Source of the DNA: Chitinophaga sp. HK235
Lineage (GTDB): Bacteria; Bacteroidota; Bacteroidia; Chitinophagales; Chitinophagaceae
Direction of reading: 5' to 3'
DNA length: 64,000 nt
Assembly: GCF_018255755.1 (NCBI RefSeq)
Contig: NZ_CP073766.1
Span: 1,612,001 to 1,676,000 of the forward strand
Numbering within the stretch: the stretch's first letter is position 1; the number at the start of each line of letters is the position of its first letter. A program made the translations under genes and the position numbers. Shown here in pieces: positions 40,044 to 49,425 of this stretch. The notes beneath the pieces were generated by a model that worked only from the letters and a program-made list of their open reading frames with translations, did no database searches and had not been told where the DNA came from.

Positions 40044-43000
40044 TTATGCTTTCATGGGAATAAAATGTATACTTTCTTCATCTTCCGGATCAAGCGAAAC
40101 ACTTTGTGTAGTGGCTTTTCCCTGTCCCCAGGCAAATGCCAGCGGTAATATGAACAGGGCTGCAAAAGTAGAGGCAATCAGCCCTCCTACTACGGCACGG
40201 CCCAGTGGTGATGACTGATCGCCGGCTTCACCCAGCCCGCTGGCCATCGGGATCATACCAACCACCATGGCTAATGCTGTCATCGCAATAGGGCGCATAC
40301 GCAGTGCGGCTGCTTCCTTTGCCGATACCATCGCATTACCGTTGGTCTTCCTGATCTGCTCTGCATTGGTGATCAACAGTACGGCATTGGAGATAGATAC
40401 CCCTACCGACATGATCATACCCATGTAAGATTGCAGGTTCAGCGTAGAACCGGTCATCATCAGCAGTGATAATGATCCCAGCAGTACAGCCGGCACAGTG
40501 GCCAGTACGATCGCAGATACTTTAAACGACTGGAAGTTGGCCGCCAGCATCAGGAATATCACTACTACCGCTACCATCAGACCTCCCTGCAAACTACCCA
40601 GGGTATCAATAAGCGTACTGCTCATCCCGATCAATTCCACGTTCAGCCCGCGTGGCAGCTCACCCAGGGAGCTAATGGCTTTTTGCACATCTTTCGATGC
40701 AGCACCCAGGTCTTTTTTATTCAGGTTAGCCGTTACCGTTAGTATCGGCAGGGCACCCAGATTGTCATTTTCTCCATAGGTGGTTTCAGGACTGATAGAG
40801 GCCACATCACTCAGGATAGGTCTGGATGAATTCTTCAGCAAAGGTATCTCTCCTATGTCATTCTGGGAAGCCAGTTTATTTTCCGGCACCTGTACCTGTA
40901 CGTTGTAGCTCAGTCCGGCTTTTTCATCCACCCAGATATTTTTTTCCGTCAGCCTGGAAGAGGATGTGCTGGCAATGAGTGAGCGGGAAACATCGCCTAC
41001 GTCTACACCCAGCTGTGCCGCCCTTACCCTGTCGATATTGATGTTGAGCGCGGGGTAGTTAACAGACTGTCCGAGCTGTACGTCACGCAGGTAAGGGATT
41101 TCCTTCAGCTTCGCCACCATTTTCCTGGCATACTCTTCGTTCACCTTTTTATTTCTTCCGGCAAAACGTACCTCGATGGGTGTAGGTGAGCCCTGGCTCA
41201 ATATTTTATCGGTCAGCTCGATGGGTTCGAAGGAAAGTTTCATGACAGGGTCTATCTTATTTACCCGGTCTCTGATCTTATCTTTCAGCTCGTCGAGATT
41301 GGTATGATATTCTTCTTTTAAGGCCACCTGCACTACCGATTCATGCGGACCTGCCATCCAGAGGAAGATAGGCGCGGTAGAGAACAGCTGCGGGTGTGTA
41401 CCCACAAATGCGGAGGTGATGGACACATTTTCTTTACCAACGATATCGTTGACCGCATTGACTACTTCTATGGTTTTTTTCTCTGTTTCCTCGATGCGGG
41501 TACCATCCGGCTGGCGCAGCCTTACCTGGAACTGGCCACCGTTTACTTTAGGCAGTACGTCCCTGCCGATGATGCCCATCTGGAACACGACGATCAGTCC
41601 GACGATGAGCAGATAAGCGGTTACGATTATTTTCCGGTAAGGCATCATGCGGTCTATAAAGCGGAGGTAACGGGCACGTATCCTTTCGAAGCGGCTGATT
41701 TTTCCGTCGCGGTTGCTGTCTTCCCTTTCCACCAAAGCTTTTTTCTGACCCCAGGTATTCCCTTCTCCCTCAGGAGTGAGACCGCAAGCTGCAAACTCTT
41801 CCTGGTCGTTCATTACAGAGCCGTCTTTCTTTTTGTGGTGTTTGGTTTTCATGATCCAGTTGGCCATCACCGGTACAAAAGTTTGTGCCAGGAAATAAGA
41901 CACGATCATGCTGAAACCAATAGCCAGTGCCAGCGGCAGGAACAGAGAGCCGGGTATGCCACCCATGGTAAAGGCAGGTGCAAATACGGCCAGAATACAG
42001 AAGAGGATGAGCAGTTTAGGGAAAGCGATTTCCTTACAGGCGTCCCAGATGGCCAGGGACTTGGGTTTGCCCAGGTCCAGGTGCTGGTGGATATTTTCGA
42101 TCGTCACGGTACTTTCATCTACCAGAATACCGATGGCCAGTGCCAGGCCGCTCAGGGTCATGATATTGATCGTTTGACCAAAGAGGCTCAGGAAGAGGAT
42201 ACCGGAGATGATGGAGGTAGGGATGGTGAGGATAACGATCAGCGCGCCGCGGGCATCTCCAAGGAACAACAGCACCATTAAACCAGTGAGGATCGCGCCG
42301 ATCACACCCTCTGACAACAGGCTTTTTACGGAATTGATCACATAAGTGGACTGGTCAAATTCGTAGCTCAGTTTCACATCTTCGGGCAGCTGGGCCTGTA
42401 TTTTGGGCATTGCCTTTTTCAGGTTCTGTACCACTTCCCAGGTAGAGGCGTCGGCTGCTTTGGCGATGCTCACGTATACAGAACGTTTACCGTTGATGAG
42501 CGCATAGCTGGTGCTCACGTCGGCACCATCTTCTACTGTGGCCACATCGCGGAGGTACAGGTTCTGTACACCGTTTTTAAACAAGGGAATATCTTCAAAA
42601 TCCTTTACTGTTTTGACAGTGGTATTGGCAGGCGTGATATAGTTTTTAGTGCCGATACGTACGTTTCCGGAAGGCGCGGTCTGGTTGTTGAGCCGCAGGG
42701 CTTCCACCAGCTGATCTGGTGTCATGTTGTGGGAGCGCAGCAATTCAGGGTCTGCCTTTACCACCACAGTGCGCATGTTACCACCGAAAGGCGTGGAGCC
42801 TACCAGGCCTGGGATGGAGGTAAAAGAAGAACGTACATATACGTTGGCCAGATCGAGCAGTTCGTTGTTGCTGCGTTTGTCACTGCTGAGTACCAATTGT
42901 CCTACCGGCAAGGTAGAGGCGTCGAAACGGATGATGAAAGGCGGATTGGAGCCAGGTGGAAAGATGGCCTGGATACGGTTGGAGAAGGCGCTCACCTCAG

Positions 43001-43316
43001 CGGCCGCCTGGGCCATGTTGGTACCGGGATAGAAGTTGATTTTGATCAGCGTCAATCCTTGTATGTTCTTCGTTTCCACACTTTTCACCCCGTTTACAAA
43101 CAACAGGATATTAATATATTGTTTACCGAAGAAAGATTCCATCTGGGTGGCAGTGTATCCACCAAATGGATGCGAGAGATAAATCACCGGCATGTCCAGC
43201 TTCGGGAAGATATCAATTTTGATCGTGGTGACCGCTTTGATACCGAAGAAGAACAAGCCCGCCACCATCACCAGGATGGTGATGGGTTTACGAAGTGCGA
43301 AACGAATAAGGTTCAT
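40044..43316 (-). CDS. RND efflux pump permease with EF-hand loop in the central linker
   Basis: This 1090-residue inner-membrane transporter of the AcrB/HAE1-like RND superfamily has the expected twelve membrane helices in two halves. It starts RFALRKPITILVMVAGLFFFG, and TM4 carries the proton-relay acids in LALAIGILVDESTVTIENI. Residues 533-544 of the central cytoplasmic linker read DSNRDGKISRFE, which satisfies the canonical EF-hand calcium loop (D-x-N-x-D-G-x-I-S-x-x-E), within a longer-than-usual hydrophilic linker. It exports small molecules with proton antiport, and the substrate is unknown. It lies between the tolC and adaptor genes. Confidence 0.92.
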   Translation of the reverse strand: MNLIRFALRKPITILVMVAGLFFFGIKAVTTIKIDIFPKLDMPVIYLSHPFGGYTATQMESFFGKQYINILLFVNGVKSVETKNIQGLTLIKINFYPGTNMAQAAAEVSAFSNRIQAIFPPGSNPPFIIRFDASTLPVGQLVLSSDKRSNNELLDLANVYVRSSFTSIPGLVGSTPFGGNMRTVVVKADPELLRSHNMTPDQLVEALRLNNQTAPSGNVRIGTKNYITPANTTVKTVKDFEDIPLFKNGVQNLYLRDVATVEDGADVSTSYALINGKRSVYVSIAKAADASTWEVVQNLKKAMPKIQAQLPEDVKLSYEFDQSTYVINSVKSLLSEGVIGAILTGLMVLLFLGDARGALIVILTIPTSIISGILFLSLFGQTINIMTLSGLALAIGILVDESTVTIENIHQHLDLGKPKSLAIWDACKEIAFPKLLILFCILAVFAPAFTMGGIPGSLFLPLALAIGFSMIVSYFLAQTFVPVMANWIMKTKHHKKKDGSVMNDQEEFAACGLTPEGEGNTWGQKKALVEREDSNRDGKISRFERIRARYLRFIDRMMPYRKIIVTAYLLIVGLIVVFQMGIIGRDVLPKVNGGQFQVRLRQPDGTRIEETEKKTIEVVNAVNDIVGKENVSITSAFVGTHPQLFSTAPIFLWMAGPHESVVQVALKEEYHTNLDELKDKIRDRVNKIDPVMKLSFEPIELTDKILSQGSPTPIEVRFAGRNKKVNEEYARKMVAKLKEIPYLRDVQLGQSVNYPALNINIDRVRAAQLGVDVGDVSRSLIASTSSSRLTEKNIWVDEKAGLSYNVQVQVPENKLASQNDIGEIPLLKNSSRPILSDVASISPETTYGENDNLGALPILTVTANLNKKDLGAASKDVQKAISSLGELPRGLNVELIGMSSTLIDTLGSLQGGLMVAVVVIFLMLAANFQSFKVSAIVLATVPAVLLGSLSLLMMTGSTLNLQSYMGMIMSVGVSISNAVLLITNAEQIRKTNGNAMVSAKEAAALRMRPIAMTALAMVVGMIPMASGLGEAGDQSSPLGRAVVGGLIASTFAALFILPLAFAWGQGKATTQSVSLDPEDEESIHFIPMKA

Positions 43317-43387
43317 ACTATCTGTTTATGAAATGTCATTTGTCTGTGGCCGGCAGTTTTTAAATGCCGGCCACCTATATCCAACCG

Positions 43388-44782
43388 TTAGAGTTCTTTT
43401 TGAAACAGGTTAAAATCACCGGAGGCAGAAGCTTTCAGGAGCAGGGCCTGCCACACGTTGCTGTAGGCGATGTCTCTGTCTGTTTCCGCTCTGATGAGCA
43501 CATACAGCGCCTGTGTCACATCTACCAGATTGGTAAGTCCGTTGCGGTAGAGGACAGATTTCTGCAGGTAGGCGTCTGAAGCGGCTTTTACCTGTGCAGG
43601 CACTTCCCGGTAATTGTCGAGGGCATTGGCAATTTTAGTATCTGACAGTTGCAGTTGAGCACGCAGCTGTTGCCCAGTCAGATCATATTCTGCCTGCAAC
43701 CCTGTACTGATCTGCTTCTGCGCTTTCACCTGCTTGGAGATGCGCAGCGGCTGTGTAAGGTTCCAGGTAACGCCAACGCCTATCAGATAATTGGTGCGGG
43801 TAGGTTTTACGCCATCCCAGTACCCTTGCGTATAGGCATCTGATTTCAGCGGACCGTATCCCGGCTCAAAACCGGAGCCTCTTGTCTGCATCACGCCCAC
43901 CAGTGAAAACACGGGGTAGCTGAAGGTTTTGTAGTATTTGGACTGTTCGTCGCTCAGCGCGATACGGCTTTTGTACCATTGCATCAAAGGATGGTTTTGT
44001 ACATCGGATGTATCGCTGAGGAACGCCGGCACGCGGGACACAAAAAAAGTATCGAGGCTGAAACTGGCTGGTGGTACACCCATCAGCTGGGCCAGCAGAT
44101 TGGATTGTGTCTGTTCAAAGTCAATAGCTCTGGTGAGTGCGATCTTTGCGCTGGACACTTCGGCATTGGCTTGTGAGGAATCCACTCCGGCACTCAGTCC
44201 GTTTTTTACGCGGGTGACTACCACCTGCCGGAAGGTGTCTGCCCTGCTCAGGTTTTTCTGATAAGACAGCGTCAGCTTCTGCGCTGCTACCAGGTTTAAA
44301 TAAGCAGCAGCCACCTTCACTTCGTGCTGAAAGATTTCCTGGTGCCAGTCTTTACTGTCACGGTCTGCCACGGCCTGGGCTGTTTTAATCTTTTCCTTGG
44401 CGCGGCCAAAAGCAAAGAAGTCCCAGTTAATATTAGTCAGGTATAAACCACCGAAGGCGGCATTCCAGTTCTGGTCGGGCATAGCAGCACCGGAAGAGGC
44501 AACGCCTAATCCGCCAAAGCCATACAATGGCCCGTTCTGGCCGTTGATGGTACCGTAATTCTGTTGCGCCGATACGTTCAGATTAGGGAGATAGTCCCGT
44601 TTGGCCTGTTCCACGCTCGTTTTGGAAGCTGCTGCATAGCTGGATTTGGCCTTAATGGTACCATAATTATTTACAGCCGTTTGTATAGCATCCTTGAGTG
44701 TCAGTACCTGCTGTGCTTTTGCGGGTGTTGCAAACACACCGGCCAGCAAAAGCAGGATCAGCCATCGTTTATTTCCAATCAT
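43388..44782 (-). CDS. TolC-family outer-membrane channel
   Basis: This 464-residue outer-membrane efflux protein has a signal peptide from ATG 44782 (MIGNKRWLILLLLAGVFATPAKAQ). The internally duplicated OEP domain is visible as repeated long helices (LTLKDAIQTAVNNYGTIKAK near the start, LVDVTQALYVLIRAETDRDIAYSNVW near the end). It forms the outer-membrane duct of the RND pump encoded downstream. The longer frame to 44848 would run through a candidate regulator box and has no signal peptide at its start, supporting 44782. Confidence 0.92.
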   Translation of the reverse strand: MIGNKRWLILLLLAGVFATPAKAQQVLTLKDAIQTAVNNYGTIKAKSSYAAASKTSVEQAKRDYLPNLNVSAQQNYGTINGQNGPLYGFGGLGVASSGAAMPDQNWNAAFGGLYLTNINWDFFAFGRAKEKIKTAQAVADRDSKDWHQEIFQHEVKVAAAYLNLVAAQKLTLSYQKNLSRADTFRQVVVTRVKNGLSAGVDSSQANAEVSSAKIALTRAIDFEQTQSNLLAQLMGVPPASFSLDTFFVSRVPAFLSDTSDVQNHPLMQWYKSRIALSDEQSKYYKTFSYPVFSLVGVMQTRGSGFEPGYGPLKSDAYTQGYWDGVKPTRTNYLIGVGVTWNLTQPLRISKQVKAQKQISTGLQAEYDLTGQQLRAQLQLSDTKIANALDNYREVPAQVKAASDAYLQKSVLYRNGLTNLVDVTQALYVLIRAETDRDIAYSNVWQALLLKASASGDFNLFQKEL

Positions 44783-44846
44783 GTAGGGAGAATTTTGCAG
44801 CATGGTATAACTAAAGTTGATATTCCGGATACAAAATGACTCCATC

Positions 44847-44866
44847 ATTTTGAAGCAATTTTGAAG
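44847..44866 (-). promoter_or_regulatory. Candidate response-regulator box upstream of the efflux operon
   Basis: ATTTTGAAG-CA-ATTTTGAAG is a direct repeat with an 11-bp period, typical of OmpR-family binding sites. It lies 65-84 bp upstream of the tolC start. A copy matching at 18 of 20 positions lies upstream of the response-regulator gene (47106-47125). Confidence 0.5.
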
Positions 44867-44891
44867 TAGTCAACTTTTGTTACCAAAAAGC

Positions 44892-44930
44892 AAAAAAAAA
44901 CAGGAGAGGCTCTTTAAAAGTCTCTCCTGT
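44892..44930 (-). terminator. Terminator of the two-component operon
   Basis: ACAGGAGAG (44900-44908) pairs with CTCTCCTGT (44922-44930). On the minus strand a run of nine T follows. It ends the kinase transcript, so the tolC-pump-adaptor operon has its own promoter. Confidence 0.85.
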
Positions 44931-44975
44931 ACTAACTTTCAGACCACCCACAAACACGGTGGCCAGGGAATATTT

Positions 44976-46286
44976 TTATGCGGATTGCATTTCGGCCGCT
45001 TCAAATTTATCTTGTAACGCTTCATCGATCACACTATCCGGGCAGAAATCTACCTGCAGGATATGCAGCGGTGCTTTATAGCGGTAAGACACGCGGAAAT
45101 CGCATACCTCACAGATCTGTTTTACAATTGCCAGCCCCAGCCCTACGCTTTCGCTACACTGGTTGCTTTTACGGAAACGTTCAAACAGCTCTTCCGGCGG
45201 GGTTTCCGGTGGAAGGCCTGTATTTTTGATCACCAGCTTTTTATGGGTGAGAATAATATCGATGGTACCGTCCTGTATATTATGACGGATAGCATTGCCC
45301 AACAGATTATTCATGAGCATGTCGGCCAGTACAGGATGTATTTTCAGCAGGATGTTTTTATCCAGATTCCGCTTTACCTCGATGTTCTTCATTTCCAGGC
45401 GGTCTTCATAGGCGGCCAGTACATCTTTGGCCACGCGGCAGAATTTGATATGCTCTGAAACCGCAAACTCATTATTTTCCAGCTTGGACAGCAATATCAG
45501 CGAGCGGTTGATTTTGGATAGCTTCTCCACAGCATGATGCATATCGGCAATCAGCGCTGCCTGACCTTCATCGATATCAGATTCGCTGAGCAGTTCCAGT
45601 TTGCCCCTTAACACTGCCAGCGGTGTTTGCAGCTCGTGGGAGGCATTTTCACTGAATTCCTTTACAGCGGTATATTCATCTACGGCCTTGTCTGTCATTT
45701 TCTTCAGGAACGTGTTAAGCTCTTTGAACTCTACAGTATTCGTTTCCGGGAAGGCTATTTTCTTTTTCAGGTCGAAGTTGTGGATTTTTTTCATGGTCTG
45801 TCGCAGCGTGTGCAGGATGTGCTGTGACAGGAAACGGGCAGAGAGGGCCACACAAAGGATGATCAGCAGCAGTTTCCAGGCCACGGTATCCAGGATGGCG
45901 TTGAGTATCTGGCGGGAAGCCGGAATATAACTGGAAGAGGTCACCTGATAATGTTTACCATTGACGGTATAATAGGAGTTGACGGTAAGCCTGCTTTCAA
46001 GACTGTGGCGGTTACCATCCGGGTCAGGATCTTTTCTGATCAGCACACTGTCATTGGGCAACGCCGCCAGCTGTGTCACCACGGTTGGTGAAGTGTCCCG
46101 TAACTGACCGGGCGCAATGCCATTTCCCAACCTGGCGGCAGTGTGTTCGTTCACTGCTTTCAACCTAGCTATTTCCACATCATCAATCTTCTTCTCTATA
46201 TTATTCAAACAAATATAGGAAGTGATAGGTGTTGTAATCACGATCACACTGATAAACCACAAGGTGAACTTATCGACCAGCTTCAT
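44976..46286 (-). CDS. Sensor histidine kinase of the efflux-linked two-component system
   Basis: This 436-residue inner-membrane kinase has TM1 at about 10-27, a periplasmic sensor of roughly 105 residues and TM2 at 133-152. It has a HAMP-like linker and a HisKA domain with His217 in FSENASHELQTPLAVL. The ATPase domain has the N box (NNLLGNAIRHN) and a G2-like SVGLGLAIVKQ. The usual DxGxG G1 box is replaced by VIKNTGLPPE, as in a subset of kinases. It overlaps the response-regulator gene by 4 bp. It probably senses envelope stress or a pump substrate and controls the adjacent efflux operon. Confidence 0.9.
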   Translation of the reverse strand: MKLVDKFTLWFISVIVITTPITSYICLNNIEKKIDDVEIARLKAVNEHTAARLGNGIAPGQLRDTSPTVVTQLAALPNDSVLIRKDPDPDGNRHSLESRLTVNSYYTVNGKHYQVTSSSYIPASRQILNAILDTVAWKLLLIILCVALSARFLSQHILHTLRQTMKKIHNFDLKKKIAFPETNTVEFKELNTFLKKMTDKAVDEYTAVKEFSENASHELQTPLAVLRGKLELLSESDIDEGQAALIADMHHAVEKLSKINRSLILLSKLENNEFAVSEHIKFCRVAKDVLAAYEDRLEMKNIEVKRNLDKNILLKIHPVLADMLMNNLLGNAIRHNIQDGTIDIILTHKKLVIKNTGLPPETPPEELFERFRKSNQCSESVGLGLAIVKQICEVCDFRVSYRYKAPLHILQVDFCPDSVIDEALQDKFEAAEMQSA

Positions 46287-46966
46287 GTTTTGGAAGAATT
46301 AAATTTATAACCAAGGCCATATACCGTATCTATATAATCTGCTCCGTTCGCTGCGCTTATTTTCTTGCGAAGATTCTTAATATGTTGATATACGAAGTCA
46401 AAATTAGCCAAATTATCGGTATAGTCGCCCCAGAGATGGGTGGCGATGGATTGCCGGGAGAGGACCCTGTTTTTGTTGACCACCAGATACAGCAGCAGGT
46501 CAAATTCCTTACGGGTGATGTCCAGCAGACTGCCGTGTACGGTTGCCTCCAGCGTATCGGTATTTAGTGTGATCTCATTGAATGTGACGATATTACTGCC
46601 TGACAGTTGTTTGCGGCGGTAGATAGCCCTGAGACGGGCATGCAGTTCGGGCAGGTGAAAAGGTTTGGTGATGTAGTCGTCTCCCCCACCTTCGAGGCCG
46701 CGGATTTTATCGTCCATGGCGTCTTTGGCCGAGATAATGAGTACGCCGCTCTGAATACCCTTTTCCTTCATGAATTTCAGCAGTTCCAGCCCATTCCCAT
46801 CCGGCAGCATAATGTCCAGCAATACACAATCGTAAGAATAAAGCAGTAATTTCTCCTGTGCCTCATCAAAACTATATGCCAGCTCACAGATATATCCTTC
46901 CCTTACCAGAAAATCGTGAATACTGCTGGCTATTTCCTTATTATCTTCTACAACTAACACCTTCAT
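46283..46966 (-). CDS. OmpR-family response regulator
   Basis: This 227-residue regulator has a receiver domain with Asp51 (CVLLDIMLPDGNG), conserved acidic residues at VVEDNK and Lys in YITKPFHLPEL. A winged-helix trans_reg_C domain (about 130-225) ends YIDTVYGLGYKFN. It is translated with the kinase by a 4-bp overlap. A direct-repeat box occurs upstream of this gene and of the tolC operon, so it probably activates both. CusR/QseB-like regulators of efflux are the nearest functional analogues. Confidence 0.93.
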   Translation of the reverse strand: MKVLVVEDNKEIASSIHDFLVREGYICELAYSFDEAQEKLLLYSYDCVLLDIMLPDGNGLELLKFMKEKGIQSGVLIISAKDAMDDKIRGLEGGGDDYITKPFHLPELHARLRAIYRRKQLSGSNIVTFNEITLNTDTLEATVHGSLLDITRKEFDLLLYLVVNKNRVLSRQSIATHLWGDYTDNLANFDFVYQHIKNLRKKISAANGADYIDTVYGLGYKFNSSKT

Positions 46967-47310
46967 AACTGTGATACCGAAAGTTGTTCTTTTGATGCTT
47001 GCTGATGCTCCTGTAACTGTGATGGATCAGATGATCCTTGACACTCCTGATTAGCGGAAGATCAGCGGGTTTTAAAATATTGATAAAATGCTAATGTATG
47101 GCGGAATTTTGAAGCAATCTTGAACTGTGATGGGTTTGATGTTTTTTGCTGCTCCTCATGAGCGAAGACCATATATTTTTTTTATCTTATTTATTTAATA
47201 CTGATTTATATTTATCATAAGTAAATCGTTACAAAACTAGGGCGAATTTTTTATATTCGCATTGATCTACGCTCATCAGAGCATCAAGGATCATCAGATC
47301 TATCATAGTT
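46967..47310. other. Divergent intergenic region between the response regulator and msrB
   Basis: These 344 bp hold no gene. The part near the regulator contains the candidate box at 47106-47125. The part near msrB is AT-rich, with TATATTCG (47252-47259) as a weak -7 candidate for msrB. No other structure stands out. Confidence 0.5.
47106..47125 (-). promoter_or_regulatory. Candidate response-regulator box upstream of its own gene
   Basis: ATTTTGAAG-CA-ATCTTGAAC matches the box upstream of the efflux operon at 18 of 20 positions, in the same orientation relative to the gene. It lies 140-159 bp upstream of the regulator start, consistent with autoregulation. Confidence 0.5.
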
Positions 47311-47838
47311 ATGAAAGCAGTATCTTTTATATTAGCTTTATCGGCTATATTGATAACCGGCTCTGCCTGTCAGAGTCAGCAGAAAAAAACGCAGACTATG
47401 AATACCGCCGCATCCGCCAATCCGTACTATTCCCGTACAGACACCGAGAAACTGCATGTCAGCAATGCTGAATGGAAGAAGGTCCTGCCACCGGAACTTT
47501 ACGCCGTGGCCAGGGAACAGGCTACTGAACGGCCTTTCTCCGGTAAATACTGGGATAGCGATGTGAAAGGTACTTATTATTGCGCTGTGTGTGGTAATGC
47601 CCTCTTCCGTTCCGATGCTAAATTTGCCAGCAGCTGCGGATGGCCCAGCTTCTTTGAAGCAATCCGTCCTGGCAGTGTTATCTACCGGGAAGACAACTCC
47701 CATGGCATGCACCGGACCGAAGTGATGTGCGGACGCTGTGAGTCGCATCTGGGGCATATCTTCGACGATGGACCTCCGCCCACACACAAAAGATTCTGCA
47801 TGAACTCTGTATCGCTGGACTTCGAGCCAGAGCAATAA
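47311..47838 (+). CDS. msrB: Peptide-methionine (R)-S-oxide reductase, lipoprotein form
   Basis: This 175-residue MsrB is preceded by a lipoprotein signal (LITGSAC, Cys20), so it acts in the periplasm or outer membrane. The zinc site is two Cys pairs (CAVCG and CGRCE). The catalytic Cys is in KRFCMNSVSLDF, and the family motif SSCGWPSFF is present. It repairs oxidised methionine in exported proteins using reducing power delivered across the membrane. It is a single gene with the OmpR regulator divergent upstream, so it could share envelope-stress control; this is speculative. Confidence 0.95.
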   Translation: MKAVSFILALSAILITGSACQSQQKKTQTMNTAASANPYYSRTDTEKLHVSNAEWKKVLPPELYAVAREQATERPFSGKYWDSDVKGTYYCAVCGNALFRSDAKFASSCGWPSFFEAIRPGSVIYREDNSHGMHRTEVMCGRCESHLGHIFDDGPPPTHKRFCMNSVSLDFEPEQ

Positions 47839-47877
47839 CCGGACTGATTACGGTCTGGCATATACGCCGATCAGACT

Positions 47878-47909
47878 ACCGCCATTTTTATAGCGGTTGG
47901 GGATTTTTT
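47878..47909 (+). terminator. Weak terminator after msrB
   Basis: ACCGC (47878-47882) pairs with GCGGT (47893-47897), and GGGATTTTTT follows. It lies between the convergent msrB and MocR genes. The stem is short, so confidence is modest. Confidence 0.4.
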
Positions 47910-49332
47910 ACATCATGGTTTTGATGAGACGACCGAGTTTTCGGATAGCCTGCTCTATATTTTTATTCCAGTTTTTATTACAGCTGATACGGATATAGTT
48001 ACGGAAGCCGCCTGTGCTGGAAAACAACGGTCCGGGTGCTATATTAATCTGACTGTCCAGTGCCATCTTCTGCAACCTGAGGGCGTCTATCCGTTTGTCC
48101 AGCTCCACCCACAATACCATTCCCCCATCAGGATGACTGATACGCGTACCTTCCGGAAAATATTGTTCAATATGCTGAGCAGTAAGCAATACCTGCCGAT
48201 GCAGCAGGGGACGCAGTTTCCGCAGATGCCGCTGATAGGTGCCGCTGGTAAGGAGATCTACCAGTGACAGTTGTAATACCGAAGCGGTGGCTATGTTGGT
48301 GGTGGCTTTTAACTGCGCCACCTTCTCCATAAATCGCCCCGGCGCACACCAGCCAATGCGATAGCCGGATGCCACCGTTTTTGAAAAAGAGGCACATAAC
48401 AATACCCAACCATGTTTATCATAGGTTTTGATAGTGGTGGGCCTTGTGGCACCGAAATACAGTTCTCCATATACGTCATCTTCGATAACAGGCAATTGCT
48501 GCTCCCAGGCAAAGTTTGCGATCCATCGTTTCTTTTCATCAGACAGCACCACGCCGTTGGGGTTGTTGAAGTTGGAGGTAAACAGACAGGCAGCGATGTC
48601 ATATTGTGCTACAATTTCTTCCAGCTGCTGCAGATTGATCCCTTCTTCCGAATCACAGGGCAGCTCTATCACTTTCAGCTCCAGTTGCTCGAGGCATTGC
48701 AGGATACCGTAATAACAGGGTGATTCCACCACTACTGTATCGCCCGGTCGGGTGACGGCCCGCAGGCTCAGGCACAGCCCTTCCAGCGTACCGTTGGTCA
48801 CCAGCACATCTTCTGCAGCGAGAGCACCATTCCAATAAAAGGAAAGCCGCGCTATCTGTTCCCTTAAAGTCTGGTTACCGTAAGTAGATTCATATTGCAG
48901 GTGCAGACCGGTAAGGTCGCGGGAAGCTTTCTGCAGGCTACGCCGGATGGCGTTGAACGGGATCATATGCGTTTCCAGCGAAGCGTTGAAGAAAGAGATA
49001 AACCCCGGCGGATAAGGACCTGCATCTACCGGCATTTTGCCGATGATACGGCTGACATTAACCTCCCTGACGGCAGGCGCTGTGGTGGCTGTTTCGGGAA
49101 GATCCCCATGAGCCCCTGATTTACGCAGCGCCACATAACCCGATTTCTCACGGGCAGACAGCAGCCCCTTGTCTGTCAGCAAAGCATAGGCCTTTAAAGC
49201 AGTGCCTACGCTGACTTTAAAATGATCACTTACTACACGCAATGAAGGCAGTTTCTCCCCCAACGGGTAGGTATCATTATTGATCAGGGTTTCTATCCTG
49301 TTGGCGATATCAATGTATTGAAAGTCTTTCAT
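47908..49332 (-). CDS. MocR-type GntR/aminotransferase regulator
   Basis: This 474-residue protein joins a GntR winged helix (residues 1-75; LGEKLPSLRVVSDHFKVSVGTALKAY) to a fold-type I aminotransferase domain. The PLP-binding Lys lies in ASFSKTVASGYRIGW. Substrate-binding Arg is near the end (GGFRNYIRISC). MocR proteins use PLP-bound ligands to regulate neighbouring genes, often in PLP or amino-acid metabolism. It is divergent from a GNAT acetyltransferase with a 93-bp gap, so that gene is the likely target. Only the linkage, not the effector, is supported. Confidence 0.92.
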   Translation of the reverse strand: MKDFQYIDIANRIETLINNDTYPLGEKLPSLRVVSDHFKVSVGTALKAYALLTDKGLLSAREKSGYVALRKSGAHGDLPETATTAPAVREVNVSRIIGKMPVDAGPYPPGFISFFNASLETHMIPFNAIRRSLQKASRDLTGLHLQYESTYGNQTLREQIARLSFYWNGALAAEDVLVTNGTLEGLCLSLRAVTRPGDTVVVESPCYYGILQCLEQLELKVIELPCDSEEGINLQQLEEIVAQYDIAACLFTSNFNNPNGVVLSDEKKRWIANFAWEQQLPVIEDDVYGELYFGATRPTTIKTYDKHGWVLLCASFSKTVASGYRIGWCAPGRFMEKVAQLKATTNIATASVLQLSLVDLLTSGTYQRHLRKLRPLLHRQVLLTAQHIEQYFPEGTRISHPDGGMVLWVELDKRIDALRLQKMALDSQINIAPGPLFSSTGGFRNYIRISCNKNWNKNIEQAIRKLGRLIKTMM

Positions 49333-49425
49333 CTGTTACACTAAAATATTCAAATTCTGTATCTGTTACAGTTTCCTGAAAGTAAATAATTTTGAGGAAA
49401 CAGTGATAAAAAAACAGATATCGCC

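Noticed and set aside
41343..42281. Long plus-strand frame of 312 codons
   Set aside because: Antisense to the RND permease, with a Gln/Asp/His-rich translation typical of a shadow of a membrane protein gene.
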